Assembly (NCBI GenBank): GCA_037833965.1
Contig: AP031354.1
Coordinates: forward strand, 4,380,001-4,444,000
Source: Marchantia polymorpha subsp. ruderalis
Taxonomy: Eukaryota > Streptophyta > Marchantiopsida > Marchantiales > Marchantiaceae
Direction: 5' to 3'
DNA: 64,000 bases
The first letter of the stretch is position 1, and each line of letters begins with the position of its first letter. The notes under the pieces are model-generated. The model searched no databases. It was not told the DNA's origin and saw only the letters and a program-made list of their open reading frames with translations. The translations under genes and the position numbers were made by a program. Positions 49,990 to 63,119 of this stretch are shown here, in pieces.

Positions 49990-52980
49990 GCTGGAGGAGG
50001 GAAGAAATGGATCGCTTGCGCGCGGTCATTTGTCTTGCTGTTGACGGTCCCCCGGTTTGGCACTCTTTCCGCACTATCTTTGTTTGCTTGGATGTCTTTC
50101 CCCACGACCTTCGCTACGTCTTGCCGATCTGGCAAAAAAAGCAGCAGACTATGTCAAGTGAAGTGCAATCTAGCAAAAGGTGATGTACATCGACTCACAC
50201 CATCCTCAACTTGGAAATTCATGCATTATTGCTAGGTTTCAACTTCTTGTTCCACATGATTGTTCAATTTTCAAGAAATTCTCCATTGTCTGCCATGTGC
50301 GAGGTGAAAGAAAAGTCATAAGCTCTCCACTACACAATTTTTAAACTTGTTCATTATTCTAACTCTTGCAATAATTGGCGCTCTCATCGTAGTTTGGTTG
50401 CCAATGCGCAGAAATTCATAGCTTGTGCTAGGATTCAACCGCCCGTAGAAGGGAATTCTTGAAACTCATGAATCTTCCGACAACAGCAAAAAATTAAACC
50501 AAGGCTCGACAGCCTTATAGGAGTTGCGTAACGATCAGGATCCATCTCCATAGACGAGAGATGTCATTTTAGATCAAAAGCTTCCTAACTTCTCACGTCC
50601 ATTCCCTTCCTTCGTGAAACCTCCCGCTACCATTTTATCAATCTTAGTTGACTTGTGGATATCTCAACTGGACAAGATCTACAACCTCCGTGTTGACTTT
50701 CATTCAGATTTATCTCAGATGGTTTTGCAATAGTTCATCATGATTCTAGAATGCTAGGATTGTTTCTCATGTTAATGTCCAAAACACACTTTCATACAAA
50801 CTTTTCACTCATCACTCAATTGCAACCACTCATTGATACTCAAAAAAATTCTGAAACTCAAACTTATAATAGTGAAACAAATACTCACACTGTAAGCTCT
50901 CCAAACTTGCTTGAGAATTTCTTCTCTACCTCTCAATTTATACTTTTTAAGAAATTGCCATAGGAACATGTGATAATTATCTTATAATTATCTCAAATTA
51001 ACTTAATTTCACCAAGATAAACCTGAGATAAAGTGTATTGAAATAAAAATTAAAACACACAAAGTAATGATGAACTATCTAATGAATGATGAGTGACACG
51101 GAGGAGCAAAGAATTAAGGTGCAAATCTGCAAAGTCTTATAGCAATTCAAAGCAATTTGCTTGTTTTCTTACTAGTTGTGTTGATTGTGAAAAAGCAATT
51201 CAGAAGGACAAAATTGAACTTTGTTAATTTGATTGAAGCATCTTGTTGTCTAGTTTGGACTTCTGTTTGTTTTTCACTCGCACAAGATGTGTTGTAGATA
51301 GACTGAAAGCTTGTGTGATGTTTATGACATTAGATCAAATGAAATATTACACAGTTTTAAAGTCACAATTTTAATTATGCACTCTTGTCAAGTCCGCAAT
51401 AATGCAAGAATTGAGCAATATTTTACATATGTGTGGAAATACGCTTTGTAATCTTGAAGTACTTCAAAGATAAAGATTGATTTAGTAGGCAACAAGAGTG
51501 AAAACTTGAACTAAGGAGCTTTTTGATCAATTCATTCAATCATCAAATTGCAAAAGTATGACTACAATTTTTCATTACATTTACATCTTTCATATATTAT
51601 AACAATACATATCGTATCAATGTAAATGAAACTTACATGAAAGAACCGTTGAAACACTAACATAGGAGGGTGACATAAGGTAAAAAACTTAATTCTTGAA
51701 TTTATACCCTTGAATGTTGGCTTAGTGTTGCCGACGGAGCTCACACAAGACTTGGATAATGTAATGTACTCGATGATGGCAGTGAAAGTGATTATTGTTA
51801 TGTATGGCAATTCACACAAGTCTCATATAGTAATACCTTGAAGTAACATTAGAAATAGTATTGATACACAAGATTTTGACACAAGTACAACTAGTGTTTA
51901 AGAGTGTGAGTACCAATGTGAACTAGGATTCTACTAGATATACTAAAGGTGGAAAGTTGACACCACCTTTAAGTTTTAAAAAATTCCATCCGCTAAGTCA
52001 AAAAAAGTCTAGATCAAAACTTGTTAAGAATGATATTTTCCATCTATTTTTGGAATTATTAGCATGATATAATATGGAAATTACTATTTTATTTACTTTC
52101 ATTAGAATTTCATACCAACATGTCATTGAATTACATAGATTTTTTGGAAAAACTTATCTTTCAATTGAGATGACGACATGACATAGACTTTGTAGCTTTA
52201 TAATATCAACTTGCCATCAAATCAAACTATATGTGTAGTTTAATCAACTAAGATTCTACTACTTAATCAGACTAATCAAAATTAACATGTAGTCAATATT
52301 TGTATTCATTATAATCTAAACTTTGATAAAAGTCAAAAACATTATGCTCATCCATAATTATTAGATTTTATTTTTGATATTTTGACAAGTATAGTTTTGA
52401 TATCTAAATCTGATCATGATTAATTAACCATTGTGAGTTTATCTTATTGCCTATAAACTGCTAAAAATTTAGCAATGTAATAACACTTCTTGAATAATCA
52501 ATGAAAGATTTATTTGATTTCATCTCAACCAACTCGACAAATTTTTTGCCTACTTGAATAGCCAACAAATTTGATCTTGGTCAACTCAAATTTTAATTGT
52601 AAATATATATAATCACTTTGATGGTCACTACATACGGTCAACATGATAACTATACTGAGATACATGACTGTATGTCATGATACATATCACGGTGACTTTG
52701 ATTATCACATACGGTCATGTATCACATTTTCATGCTAATGTATGTGATACATTAGATATATAAAATTCTTTATGGAATATTTGCAAAATACTACAAAATT
52801 TGCAATAAATTAGTTAAACACGTAAAGAATAGAATTTGAATTTGGATTTTTCTGAAAAAAAATAAATTTCTTAAAAGAAGATTAATTCTAGAAAATAATT
52901 ATATTTTGATAATAATTTTCAATCAATGTTTTTGAAATTTTTTTCAATGTAAATAATTATAAATTTTAAATAAAAAAAAT
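49990..52980. other. Unpaired stretch of block B, no gene seen
   Basis: Replaces 28.8-32.4 kb of block A with sequence I could not align to it. ORFs are short. AT content rises steadily to the right. Around 52,620-52,760 the word TATGATACAT or its complement recurs several times, giving short dispersed inverted repeats. Confidence 0.4.
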
Positions 52981-52999
52981 AAAGATCTTCATTAATCTA

Positions 53000-54960
53000 T
53001 TTATAAAAGCTTTTTTAATTGGAATATTACTCTATGAAATGTGAAACCTAAGGTATGTAATATATATTCAATGTAAAATAAATTTTTTTTAAGAAAAAGA
53101 CACAAATTTTTTGTTGAATATGTGAATACTTAAAAATTTTGAATAGTTGAAAACATTGAGAAAGAAGAAATACATTTAAAATGAAAATTAATTAAGTCAT
53201 TAATTTTTTTTTATAATTATGATTCCAAAATTTCTAAAATTAATACCAAGATGTTTAACAATCTCTTAATGAAAGACAAAGATTATTAAAAAAATATTTT
53301 GTTGAATGTGAATATTTAAAAAATAGAAGAAATATTATATATAGAATATTTAATTTTTTCTAGAAAAAAATAAACAGAATATTTTATAAAATACTTGAAC
53401 ACATTAAAAATCTTTATAAATTTAGCTTTATACAGTCTAAAAAATAATTTTTTAGAATTAAAATTAATGGTAATATAATTTTAAATAAATTTCAACAACT
53501 ATAATTTAAAATTTTCCAAAAAATACTCAGATGTTTAACAATCTTTTAATGGTAGAAAAAAATTGCTTAAAAAATAATTTATTGGATTTGAAAAATAATT
53601 CTAAGAATAAAAATAAATCATGTCATTTAGAGAAAAATTATAATTTCAAAAGTCCAAAATATTATATTGTGGATAGTCAAACTTTGAAGTATATAATAAA
53701 GATTATTTAAATATTTTTGGAAAATAATTCTTTATGGGATATTCTACCACATCAAAAATAAATTCAAGACCGTGAGGATAATCCTGATTTTGAAAATAAA
53801 AAATATCATTTTTGGATAAAAAAATCATTATAATTTTTAAATTATCAAAAAATATACCAAAATATTTAATTATCTCAATATGAAACGAAAAAAATATTGA
53901 AATATCATTTGCTAGAATGTGAAACCTTGAGATATATAATATATTTTTCATGCATAATTAAAAAATATTTTAGAAAGAATTTTATAGAATTTTGAATAAA
54001 ATATCTGAACTCATCAAAATTAAGAATGATTAGATAGATTAGGATAGTGAGATTAGTGAGATTAGGATATGTATTTACATATATAATTTTAAAAAATATT
54101 TTGAAAATCCAAAAACAAAGATGTCAAAATATTTTTAAAAAGTATCAAAATATTCAACAATCTCTTTATGAAAAAATTAATTTGTGAAATACTATTTTAT
54201 GGAACATGAAACATTCAGGCATATGATTTATATTTAAAGCAGAATATAAAATTGAAAAAAGAAATGTGTAGAATTCTTTATAGAATATTTTCACAAATCA
54301 AAATCAAATTAAATTTGTTAAAGACATTGAGAAAAAATATATGAAATCATGAAAGATATTTTCAGAAAATAAAATAAAAAATTTCGTTTATGAAAAATAA
54401 AATAAAATTCATTTTAGTAATTGCCAAAAAAATACGAAAATATTTTATAATTTCTATCTGAAAATTTTTGTTGAAATATTTGTATGTACATCATGAAACC
54501 TTGAAAGGTATAGCATCAATTTAAAATAAAATAATAAAAATATTCTAGAGAAATTAAAAATATTTTGAATACAATATATAACAGAAAAAATTCGAAAAAG
54601 AAAAAAAAATTAAAAAAATTTTAGAAAATAGAAATAAATAGTGGCACAAAAAATTATAATATCGTACATAAGTTAATATTGTACAATTTCTATGTGGATG
54701 GAAAATATGGAATATCATTTGATTTAACATCAAACCTTAAGATATATGATATATAATTAATATCGAATAATAGAAATAATTTTTTGGAAAAAAAAAGTAA
54801 AGTATGAAAATTGATTTATTTGAGGATTGAATAAATTGAGAATAATATATGAAGAAGTGATGTAAATTAAAAAATCAGAAATCAAAACTTCAAAAAATAT
54901 ATTAAATTTTCAAAATTATTTATTTATGATTAAATTTTGCATCATGATGACATTTTGAAC
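53000..54960. repeat. AT-rich degenerate satellite array, block B
   Basis: The same monomer as at 31,780-33,890. Cores resembling ATGTGAAACCTTGAGATATAT start near 53,040, 53,916, 54,205, 54,492 and 54,730, with weaker ones near 53,300 and 53,590. The successive clear spacings are 289, 287 and 238 bases. It ends at the same GC-rich module as block A. Confidence 0.6.
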
Positions 54961-55049
54961 ACATAAAAAACTAAAATTAATTATTTAAAGAAACGGAAAT
55001 TTGAGTAAATTTAATTTTAATTTTTTAAAAATTATTTAAACCTTTATCC

Positions 55050-56260
55050 AGTTGACGGTGTGATTTGAATTTGAACTGTGGCAACCCTAGCCGCCGTCAA
55101 ATCTCTTGGCGTATTTCTCTCCCCCGGCGGCTAGTGCTGCCGGGAGAGAGACATACAGTACACTTCGATCGTGCGAAAATAATCGTCGATTTCAAATCGA
55201 CGAATTTCTTCGCTCGATCTCCTTCGCTTGCTGTGGCCGCTGGATCGTGGATTTTACATCGACGGTACATCGGCCACGGGCAACCCAAGCCCTAGCCGCC
55301 ATCGTGTGACCCTACCGCCCGCATGTCGCCCCTGTCGGAATCGCGGGACCCGTTGCAGAAATCGACGCCCTGTGTGAGGATCTCGAAGTGCGGGCCACGT
55401 TCGAGTATTCTTTTCGAGGTGTCGAATCCAGTCGATGAGAGGATCCACAATCGCGTTCCAGTCAGCTTTCCAGAAATCGAATCTAGTCGTGGAGATTATC
55501 CAGAATCGCGTTCTTGTCGGCTGCCCGCGCTGACCGTCGCCGGGAGGAGCGGAGGAGTGGGGCACCCGGTCAACCCGGTCAGCGAGCGTGACCCGACCTG
55601 GGATAAGGAGAAGGATTGGCGGCGGCGCTGTGCATTCTTGGAGGTATCGCAAACCCCACTCTTGGTTTATTTGAATAGGGTGTTGAATTGAAGTTATTTC
55701 ATGTAGCTGAATGTTGTCTTTTGTAACCGACACCTTGAAGATCTGATCAGTCATAGTAGACTAAAAGAGCACATTCACATTATTAAAGTGGTTTCGATTT
55801 TCGAAAATTGAACAATGCAATATACTAACGTTCGATTTCGTGTTCGTATTCATCTTGAATGTGATAAGTGTTATGCTTTCCAAGTCTCTATTCATTTTGA
55901 ATGTGATAAGTGTATTTCGATTTTGTGGTCTTTTTCATTTTGAATTTGGTAAGTGTATTGCTTGCAAGATTGTATTGATTTCGAAGTCTGTATTCATCTT
56001 GAGTTTGATAAGTATATTGCTTTCTAGGTCATTTTTCATTTTGAATTTGATAAGTGAATTTCCATTTTTGTTTTCGTATTCATTTTGAATTTGGTAAGTG
56101 TATTGCTTGCAAGTTTGTATTCATTTCGAATTTGATAAATATATTGTTTATGAAGTCTATATTCATTTTGAATTCGATAAATATATTGCTTGCGAAACGA
56201 TGTGCGCGTATACACAATAAATCTACCAGTTGTAGATTGGGAATTTTAAAAAACTATAAA
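55050..56260 (+). repeat. GC-rich repeat module with tandem tail, block B
   Basis: It begins GTTGACGGTGTGATTTGAAT, has CCCGGCGGCTAGTGCTGCCGGGAG, then the same GC-rich body as 33,890-34,980. The tail at 55,840-56,200 is a run of about ten GTATTCATTTTGAATTTGATAA-like units. The two copies differ by indels of several bases, which shifts every open frame, so I treat the ORFs here as non-coding. Confidence 0.55.
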
Positions 56261-56702
56261 AGACAACGTTAATGTCTGAGCACTGACTTATTAACACCTA
56301 TTTCTGGAAAGAGTTTTGTAAACAACCTCATATATAGGGAGCGAGGGAAGCCACCACCAGATAACGGCTCACAGCCACCTTCTGCCCACTTTACCAATCA
56401 AAGTGGTCCACTTGCGTTTTGAACCGGGTCCGAACAAAGGGCTGTCAGACAAACAAAGTCCCCCTGTCAGACAGACAAAGTTATTATACAGGGTTCGTGA
56501 ACCTGAGCCACTGAGATTTCTAGTGTCACCGGCCCTTTACCGGCAGCTGAGCTGCTCGGGCCTGCGCTGTACCCTTCATCATCCCTTCTCGTTCTACCCC
56601 ACGAGATCTCCTTCATCCCCTCCACTCTACTACAGTATACTCTACTCTCCTATCCTATCTCCCCTCTCGCTTCCACCGCATGCATGACTCAGCAGGCCAG
56701 CC

Positions 56703-56951
56703 ATGGTGGTTGTTGATGACTGTCTGTCCGTCCTCCAACAGCTCGCTCCCTCGCTCCAATCCTCCCCAACGAAATCTCCAACGGAGAGATGCTGGATCGT
56801 TGCCCTTGCACTCAGGTCCAAAGACTGTTTCCCTGCTCTTCCCTCACTCGCTCACATGTCCATTCTCTACACCTTCAAAGCTTGCTTATTGGATGTTCTC
56901 CCGCATCTTTTTGTCGTTATATCTTACCTGGATCGTCTTGAAAATTCATGA
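56703..56951 (+). CDS. First-exon-like ORF, block B (unidentified)
   Basis: 82 residues starting MVVVDDCLSVLQQLAPSL, continuing SPTERCWIVALALRSKDC and a hydrophobic C-terminal half (CLLDVLPHLFVVIS). It is preceded by a pyrimidine-rich, GC-rich stretch (56,540-56,680) resembling a plant 5' UTR. The ATG and first 25 codons are conserved in block A, where an insertion then breaks the frame. This may be the first exon of a longer gene whose rest is absent or diverged. I do not recognise the family. Confidence 0.35.
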   Translation: MVVVDDCLSVLQQLAPSLQSSPTKSPTERCWIVALALRSKDCFPALPSLAHMSILYTFKACLLDVLPHLFVVISYLDRLENS

Positions 56952-56959
56952 GATTTATA

Positions 56960-59900
56960 CATAGAAATTTATGATAATTTTGCCTAAGCAATATTCGAGG
57001 AGTTGAACGATGTTGTCTCATAAGGTTGCAGTCTGGCAGAGTTTCCTATTCTGCTCGTCGTCTATGTTTTTGCATACTTGCTGGTGAGTGCTGGCAGTCT
57101 TTCTGTCTCTTCTCAGCTCAGAATTTTGTTCGTCCAATCTTTAGTTCTGTAAGCAATTTGCACAGCGAAACAGAAGATTTGCATCGACCATAAAGAGAAG
57201 CAGATGACCGAGAGGAGTAAATTGACTTGTCCCTTGGCATCTCGTGGTTCTTGAACGAGAAATGGTTGCAACAAAGAAATTTTTTTCTCGATATATAGTC
57301 ATCTGATGTAGATCAATAGTCTTCTCTCCTAATAAGTAGACTATATTCTCTGTAAAGTAGCTATGTACAACGAATAGCTTCTGAGAAGATTTGGAAGTAG
57401 AATAATGGAACTAAAGTCCTAAGCATTAACTCGGTAAATCAGGTATTTTAATAACTGGGCTACCATATTGAACATTTCCAGCATGTTTTTGACACGTATT
57501 TGAAGTTAATCAAGTAATTCAAAGATTCCTGGCAGTGTCGAAGATGTTGAATCAAGGAACTCAACCCTTCGGAGCTTTTACTTAACGTAGCTCATGTATT
57601 TTGAAGCATGTAGAATGGAGATTTGTGATATTCTCATAGTTGAGCAGAGTACGCCTTTATGCACCCGGGTGCAATATTCATGTTGTGCTTGTTTTACATG
57701 GTTTAACTCCCTAACTGTGCTCTTTTGATATATAGCATTGGGATTCTTGCTCCATGAAGAATGAGTGTCAACATATTAATAATAGAATAAAGAGGGAAAG
57801 CAATCTCCTTCTGGCAGTTAGTGGCATCAATCTTACAGGAATGATGAATGCAAAGGTCCTCTTCTATCTGCAAAGAATGATGATTCAATATGACATAGGA
57901 TCTATGTCTTGAGCATCACTTGTACAAAATTGTTAGTCACCCTAAGCAAGTATTGGATTCGATTGACTGAGAATAGCTGTGACAGGCTTTTGTACTCGGT
58001 CTGCTTTCTCTGAAGCTCTTCTTCGTCTATCAAATTCTCGGTCCACAAAGAAAGGCTCAGACCGAACAACCATGTGTCGGTACCAAGTAGAACAAATTTC
58101 TCCACATAGAAGAGTTTCTCCGTAGAAGACTTGGTCACGACCTCTAAATATGAACACTTGGCTGGTTCTCTTCATTCATCACTGTCGCATAAAGCTCCAC
58201 TGTGAACTTCCAGGAGAAACCTGATTGTGGCATGGAGGCATTGTCCTCGAAGCGTACGAGGAGATCTCCCCCATAGAGTGGCCGTCTAGGTACCCATGAC
58301 AACACTTTGCGATTCTTGTGTTCGAAGGTGTTGTTATATATGTCCTGCCGAATGACAACATCCCTCTCCCTTGGTGCAAATTTAGGGGCGACCTCGTTCA
58401 ATGGAAGTTTTGAGGATTCATCCAGGACTGACCGGTGTATGGCTGTTGCTCAAATGTTTCCCACGGTTCCAGAGTGAGTAGTTCGGGTGGGCGGATTGGT
58501 TAAGAGTTGTCTGCGCTCGAGAGCAGCATCCAGGAGCCCAGAACTGTTGGATGGCGGCCATAGAGCTCAAAAATGTGGCCCATTCTCCGATCTATTCAGA
58601 ATATTCGATGATATCGCTCTGTTTATATTTTCGTTTACTTTCGGTACTTTCGGAACGGTGCACTCTGTATCCTTTGCTTTCTACCGCATTTACGGCACAG
58701 TGTATATAACACTATGTATGACATCTACTATGTGAAGTGTATTACACTGTACCATAAAGAGATTCAATCTACCTTTCTGCATAGTTTTATAAATGGATAA
58801 CAATGCTTAACGAAAAATCATCTCCATATTCTGTTTTATCATTCACAAACGAGTCTTTGTTTGCAAAACTGTATATTCTTTGTGGGGTGATTGATTGTTA
58901 TTGTATGGAAGACATTTACCAATGTATGAGGAAAAAAACAAACGTATCCATGAACAATAATAATTACCAGGTTAGAACACGCTATTTCTGAACAAACAAT
59001 ATTTTCTTGTTTTACATCAAATATGTAGAGATTTGTTATAGTACCACAGGCATTAAATAATAACTTTGATTACTTCAAGGTGGAAGTTGGTGGAAAATCA
59101 TATATGCCACGCTCTAAGATGCAATTAAAGCATGTGCTCAAGCTTGCTTCATAATTCGGTTTTACTTCATATGACTTTAGAGTTCTTGAAGAAGGTTTGT
59201 TGAATAAAACAAAAATCACATACAAGAACTCATGTGCTTGGAGATAGAAGTTTGCTAAAAATTTTCAAAGCTACAAAAATAACTTGGGTCTATTGCAATT
59301 GTCAATTCTTAGAAAGTATCATTGCAGTTTTTTATTCCTACTTTGTTAGCTGAACACTTTTCTTCCCATTAGTATGGAGTATTTATCTTACTAGTCATCA
59401 AATATCTTCTGGACTTTGATTAAATCTTGACAAGTTATGATCGAGATTAAACTGGAAATATTTTGTGTAATTATTTTAATCACCTATCTTCGATGAGTTT
59501 GTGATGCTGGACCATTGGAAAAAACCTTCAATACCCATGTTGTCGTATGAAACTTCTACTTTTCTCTCTGATCACTTTGATTATTTGTAGATAACGTTGC
59601 GAACCAAAATTCTTGTATCTCACACAATATTGTTATATTATTGAGCTTTGTTTGATATTACTTTATAAGCCTTTTTGACTATCGTCAAAATATGAGTTGT
59701 AGTTTTATCTCAAACACACGACATACACTTGTAACATATCAACTAACACATGGTTTCATCATCTTCTGATATAGTTAACTTAAGTGGATATTCAAGCCTT
59801 GTAATTGTTTTTATTTTTTGACTTGTTCATTGTTATTTATTACAAGTAGGTAGGGAAAAATAGATTGCATGTGGTCAAATTTTCATCTTTGGTAATGTTC

Positions 59901-60380
59901 AAGATGAATGACACATGTGATAGATTTTATCCAACACATATTTTACTTTTTTTCCTTTTCGTCACATCATGTAGATTTTGGCATAAAGTTGACTTCATCA
60001 TGCCCACCGGTAACTGTTGGATATGAAGCGTTCACTACGGGTGCAGCTTATTCTTTGTATTGATCAAAATAGATATTAGAATCATGATGAGTCGAGGAGC
60101 TCGGAGTAGGGTGACTTTTTCCCAGTATTTTCGAAATTTCATCCTGGTGTACGGATGCAATTGAGCCCAATATATTCGTATATCTCCAGTGGAAGTAAAC
60201 TATTGGACACCAACTTTCATGCTTAAGTTACAGGTTCAGAAAATTACCATGAAGTACTGAAGCAGTGAGGATTCTCTGCTTCAGGTAATCTGCTGGACAC
60301 GAAGTTGGAAGTGGTATATTAGAAAATCATCGATTTCGTGTGAACCTTTATCATGCTTGCTAAATATAAGTTGGAACAAA
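56960..60380. other. Block B interior, no identified gene
   Basis: Mostly non-coding. Minus-strand frames at 58,401-58,144 and 58,138-57,902 look protein-like (GDLLVRFEDNASMPQSGF, then SLSLWTENLIDEEELQ), but stops and a frame change separate them. They may be two parts of one decayed exon of unknown family. A perfect 14-bp palindrome, TGCACCCGGGTGCA, lies at 57,660-57,673. Confidence 0.35.
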
Positions 60381-60795
60381 CATACAAATTCGTTTTCTTG
60401 ATACATACATGAACTTACTCAATTACAAGTGATGCAGTTCTCCCATCTGAATCTCATCATGCCTTCCACATGGGCCTAAGTGTTTAACATATGTGGTTAG
60501 TGAGTTGGACTCTTCAATGTGCACCTCATTTAGAGTTCATATCACCCGATAATAGAAGTATGCTTCTCGGCTAGCTTGTGGTTCTAATAAACCTATCAAA
60601 ACGATATCATGCATTTTAAAGGGAACACTTACTTGAGGGATAAGTGTTTTAGAATAGAAGAGTTGAAACTTCATTGACCCTCGCATTGACTTCTATAAGG
60701 GCTTGTCATTCTTTGGGTGTTAGATTTGCAAGTTTTACTTTCTGGTGCCCTCGTAGTATGTCAATGAGTTCACATTCTGACACGAAATTGAATGA

Positions 60796-60984
60796 ATGGC
60801 AGCACGCAGCATGGCAGGAGTGGATGATATACCAGATATGATCCTGGAGAACATTCTAGCACGATCGACAGTGCTAGAAGTTATGACCCTGAGGTTGGTC
60901 TGCAAGAAATGGAAGAGGGTAATAGACAAACCCACGGGTAGGTGGATACTTCTCCCAGCTGATGATGATGATCATGATGAGTAG
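60796..60984 (+). CDS. Minimal F-box ORF, block B
   Basis: 62 residues, the duplicate of 38,730-38,921: DDIPDMILENILARS and LRLVCKKWKRVI, then an Asp-rich tail and TAG. It differs at three residues (Ile5 to Ser, Ile15 to Met, Val to Leu before PADDD) and in the tail (DDDDHDE, one residue shorter). The tail change is a 3-base in-frame deletion, so the frame survived. No substrate-recognition domain follows. Confidence 0.5.
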   Translation: MAARSMAGVDDIPDMILENILARSTVLEVMTLRLVCKKWKRVIDKPTGRWILLPADDDDHDE

Positions 60985-61395
60985 GCCTGATGATGAGCAT
61001 CCCTAAGCCCATGCTCATCATGATCTCGGCTAAGGGCTAGCCAGCTAATTTTGTTTTTACCCGGTTATATATACCCGGTTGTATAGTTATATAGCCGGCT
61101 AGCTGTACGCTTACTCAAGAGTATATCACATTATACATTTTTGGTTACCACAATCCGAGTAGAGGAATAGAACATAATTAGCTAGCATCTCAAACACTTA
61201 CTGTAAATGCATTTTGAGCTAAAGTCATTGTAATTCCATCATTTCTCTCCTGAAGTCTATCTTCGATGAATGGTATTGCAAGCATTCATTACTTATTTAA
61301 TTCATTCACCTCACAGCTGCCTTTCAAGTTGAATGGAACTTAGAAGTTTAGATGGAGTACATCTCGATATGAGGTCAAGTAGTAGGAGTGGCCTA

Positions 61396-61428
61396 GCACA
61401 AGCAAACGATTCCTCGGCCAATCCTTGA
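61396..61428 (-). repeat. Detached end of inverted copy C
   Basis: 33 bases identical to the reverse complement of block A around 26,026-26,058 (it includes GATTCCTCGGCCAATCC). It is the outer part of copy C, separated from the rest by the 1,691-base insertion 61,429-63,119. Confidence 0.8.
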
Positions 61429-63119
61429 CACGACTTGGGTCGATCGAATATTCGAGCCCAAAATCATAAGCGGGGGTTATTATCAGGTTCAGTTCTGCAA
61501 TGTTCAGCCTTTAACGTAAGTAGGCATTATTCCAGAGTCCAGAATTACAAGTAACAAGGTACGAATGCAGGAGGTCCATAATGCTTTGTGCATATAAAAG
61601 TTGCTAACCATGCGGATGTGCAACTTTCGAGGACAAATTGAAGTACAAGACCGCTAGATCGTGTGAACGAAATTGATTTAGTAAGCTGCGCCATGCAGCA
61701 GCTTTGATAACATAAGAAGAAGATTGTACCACAACCTTCGCTAACCTAGTGAACGAATAACAAATTTTCAACCATCTAGTAAGAACCCGAGGCTGCTCTT
61801 TCAACTCGACATTTGTTGGGCCAGCAAACGTTTATAGATACCCTTGTCTGATACAAGGGTATCAGACAAGGGTATCTAAACTGATTCTTGAGCAGAACAC
61901 ATGAATACATGCTGTCATCCTTGTCCCACAGCAATCAAGAGGCTTCATTAGCATATGAGTCCAGTTCTTAAATGATTTATAATTATGATGAAGCTGACAG
62001 AAATCTAGCCATTTTCAAGCAAGGTGTTCTGTATTTTTCCAAACACACTACGTTTTTGCATAATGTAAGTGATCATCTGCAGTACCAGTACTTAATTCAC
62101 ATATAGTGGCCACGTTCCCCGATACAGGGCAACCCCAGAGGTCGAATCACGACAGAACCCGTCGCATCTTGTATGCCAACGGAACAATAAAATTTGATAG
62201 AAATTAAGAAGTAGCCTAATGCTGCCCCGTCTCCCGTTTATCCACTAATTCGTGAACCCCTCCCGCAGAAAAGTAGAAAACTTGGCTAAGAAGGCCGTGT
62301 TGGGAGATTCTATTATACCAGCACGTATATTTGCTGATGAATTGTGTTTCATGAGAGAAAGAGGTGAGGAGGTAAAGGAACTGATCGCAATGACGTGAAA
62401 AGTCTGGTATGACGTATGCAGCATGGTGGCACATGTGGGGTACTGAATTTCGTTGGCGAATATGAGGAACATGACAGCAGTGAGCTTGAGGCGACTAGGT
62501 GATACGGTCTGGGTCTTCCTATTTTAATCTGAAATTCGACATCTTGGGAGATTGTTTCAGGAAACACCACGTATATAAAGTTTCTAAGGAGAGGCACACA
62601 CAAGTTGAAGGATGACTACGCTCCCACGCTCCGAAGATCTCACCGATGAAACAAAGTATGAGTGAGAGTAGGAACTAATTTCATGACACCCATGAGAACC
62701 TTGCGAAATTGGGGTGTAGAGAATAGCTACATTGTCTGCCTCATCACCGAATGTTTCTAAATTTTACTATATGTTATATGAGATTGAGAAGGCAAGAAAG
62801 ACTTGGTTGAGCCGGGGCCAGGATATTGCGATGGCAACTGAATCATCCTTAGTAGTACAATTCATAGAAGTGATCAGGGCTTATTGAAAGTTTATTGGAA
62901 AATGATAATGATGGCCTCTCTTAGAACTTGCACAGGCAGGAATAAACCTACAAACTACAAGCTGGACCTTGAACCTATAATATTCAAGCACCATCTCCAG
63001 GTTCCTTCAGGGGACGTGGCTACAAGGTCAAGTTCCCTTCAGAGTAAGCTCTCCCAATCACACGAGAAGAAAAGGACGGGGAATCGATCAGATGTGTGGT
63101 TAAGAGTGCGAAACGCTTG
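61429..63119. mobile_element. 1.69-kb insertion splitting copy C
   Basis: Its left edge follows CCTTGAC and its right edge precedes TCGAGGTCAAG, which in block A are only five bases apart. The insert has a hairpin (61,835-61,878) and several short open frames: minus 61,804-61,604 and 62,603-62,216, plus 62,884-63,119. None is recognised. No clear terminal inverted repeat or target-site duplication is visible, so whether it is a transposon or a rearranged filler is open. Confidence 0.5.
61835..61878. repeat. Perfect 20-bp inverted repeat with 4-base loop
   Basis: TAGATACCCTTGTCTGATAC (61,835-61,854) pairs perfectly with 61,859-61,878 over the loop AAGG. Each arm also contains direct sub-repeats of CCTTGT. 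It lies within the insertion that splits copy C. Confidence 0.9.

Larger units (their letters stand above)
46608..61362 (+). repeat. Duplicated block B
   Basis: Direct-orientation partner of block A; both end on the same GATGGAGTACAT (39,302 and 61,362). Compared with A it has a single copy of the 99-bp LTR-junction unit and lacks the 230-bp insert at 35.32-35.55 kb. It carries about 190 extra bases near 56,470-56,680 and a different interior at 56.8-60.4 kb. Confidence 0.85.
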
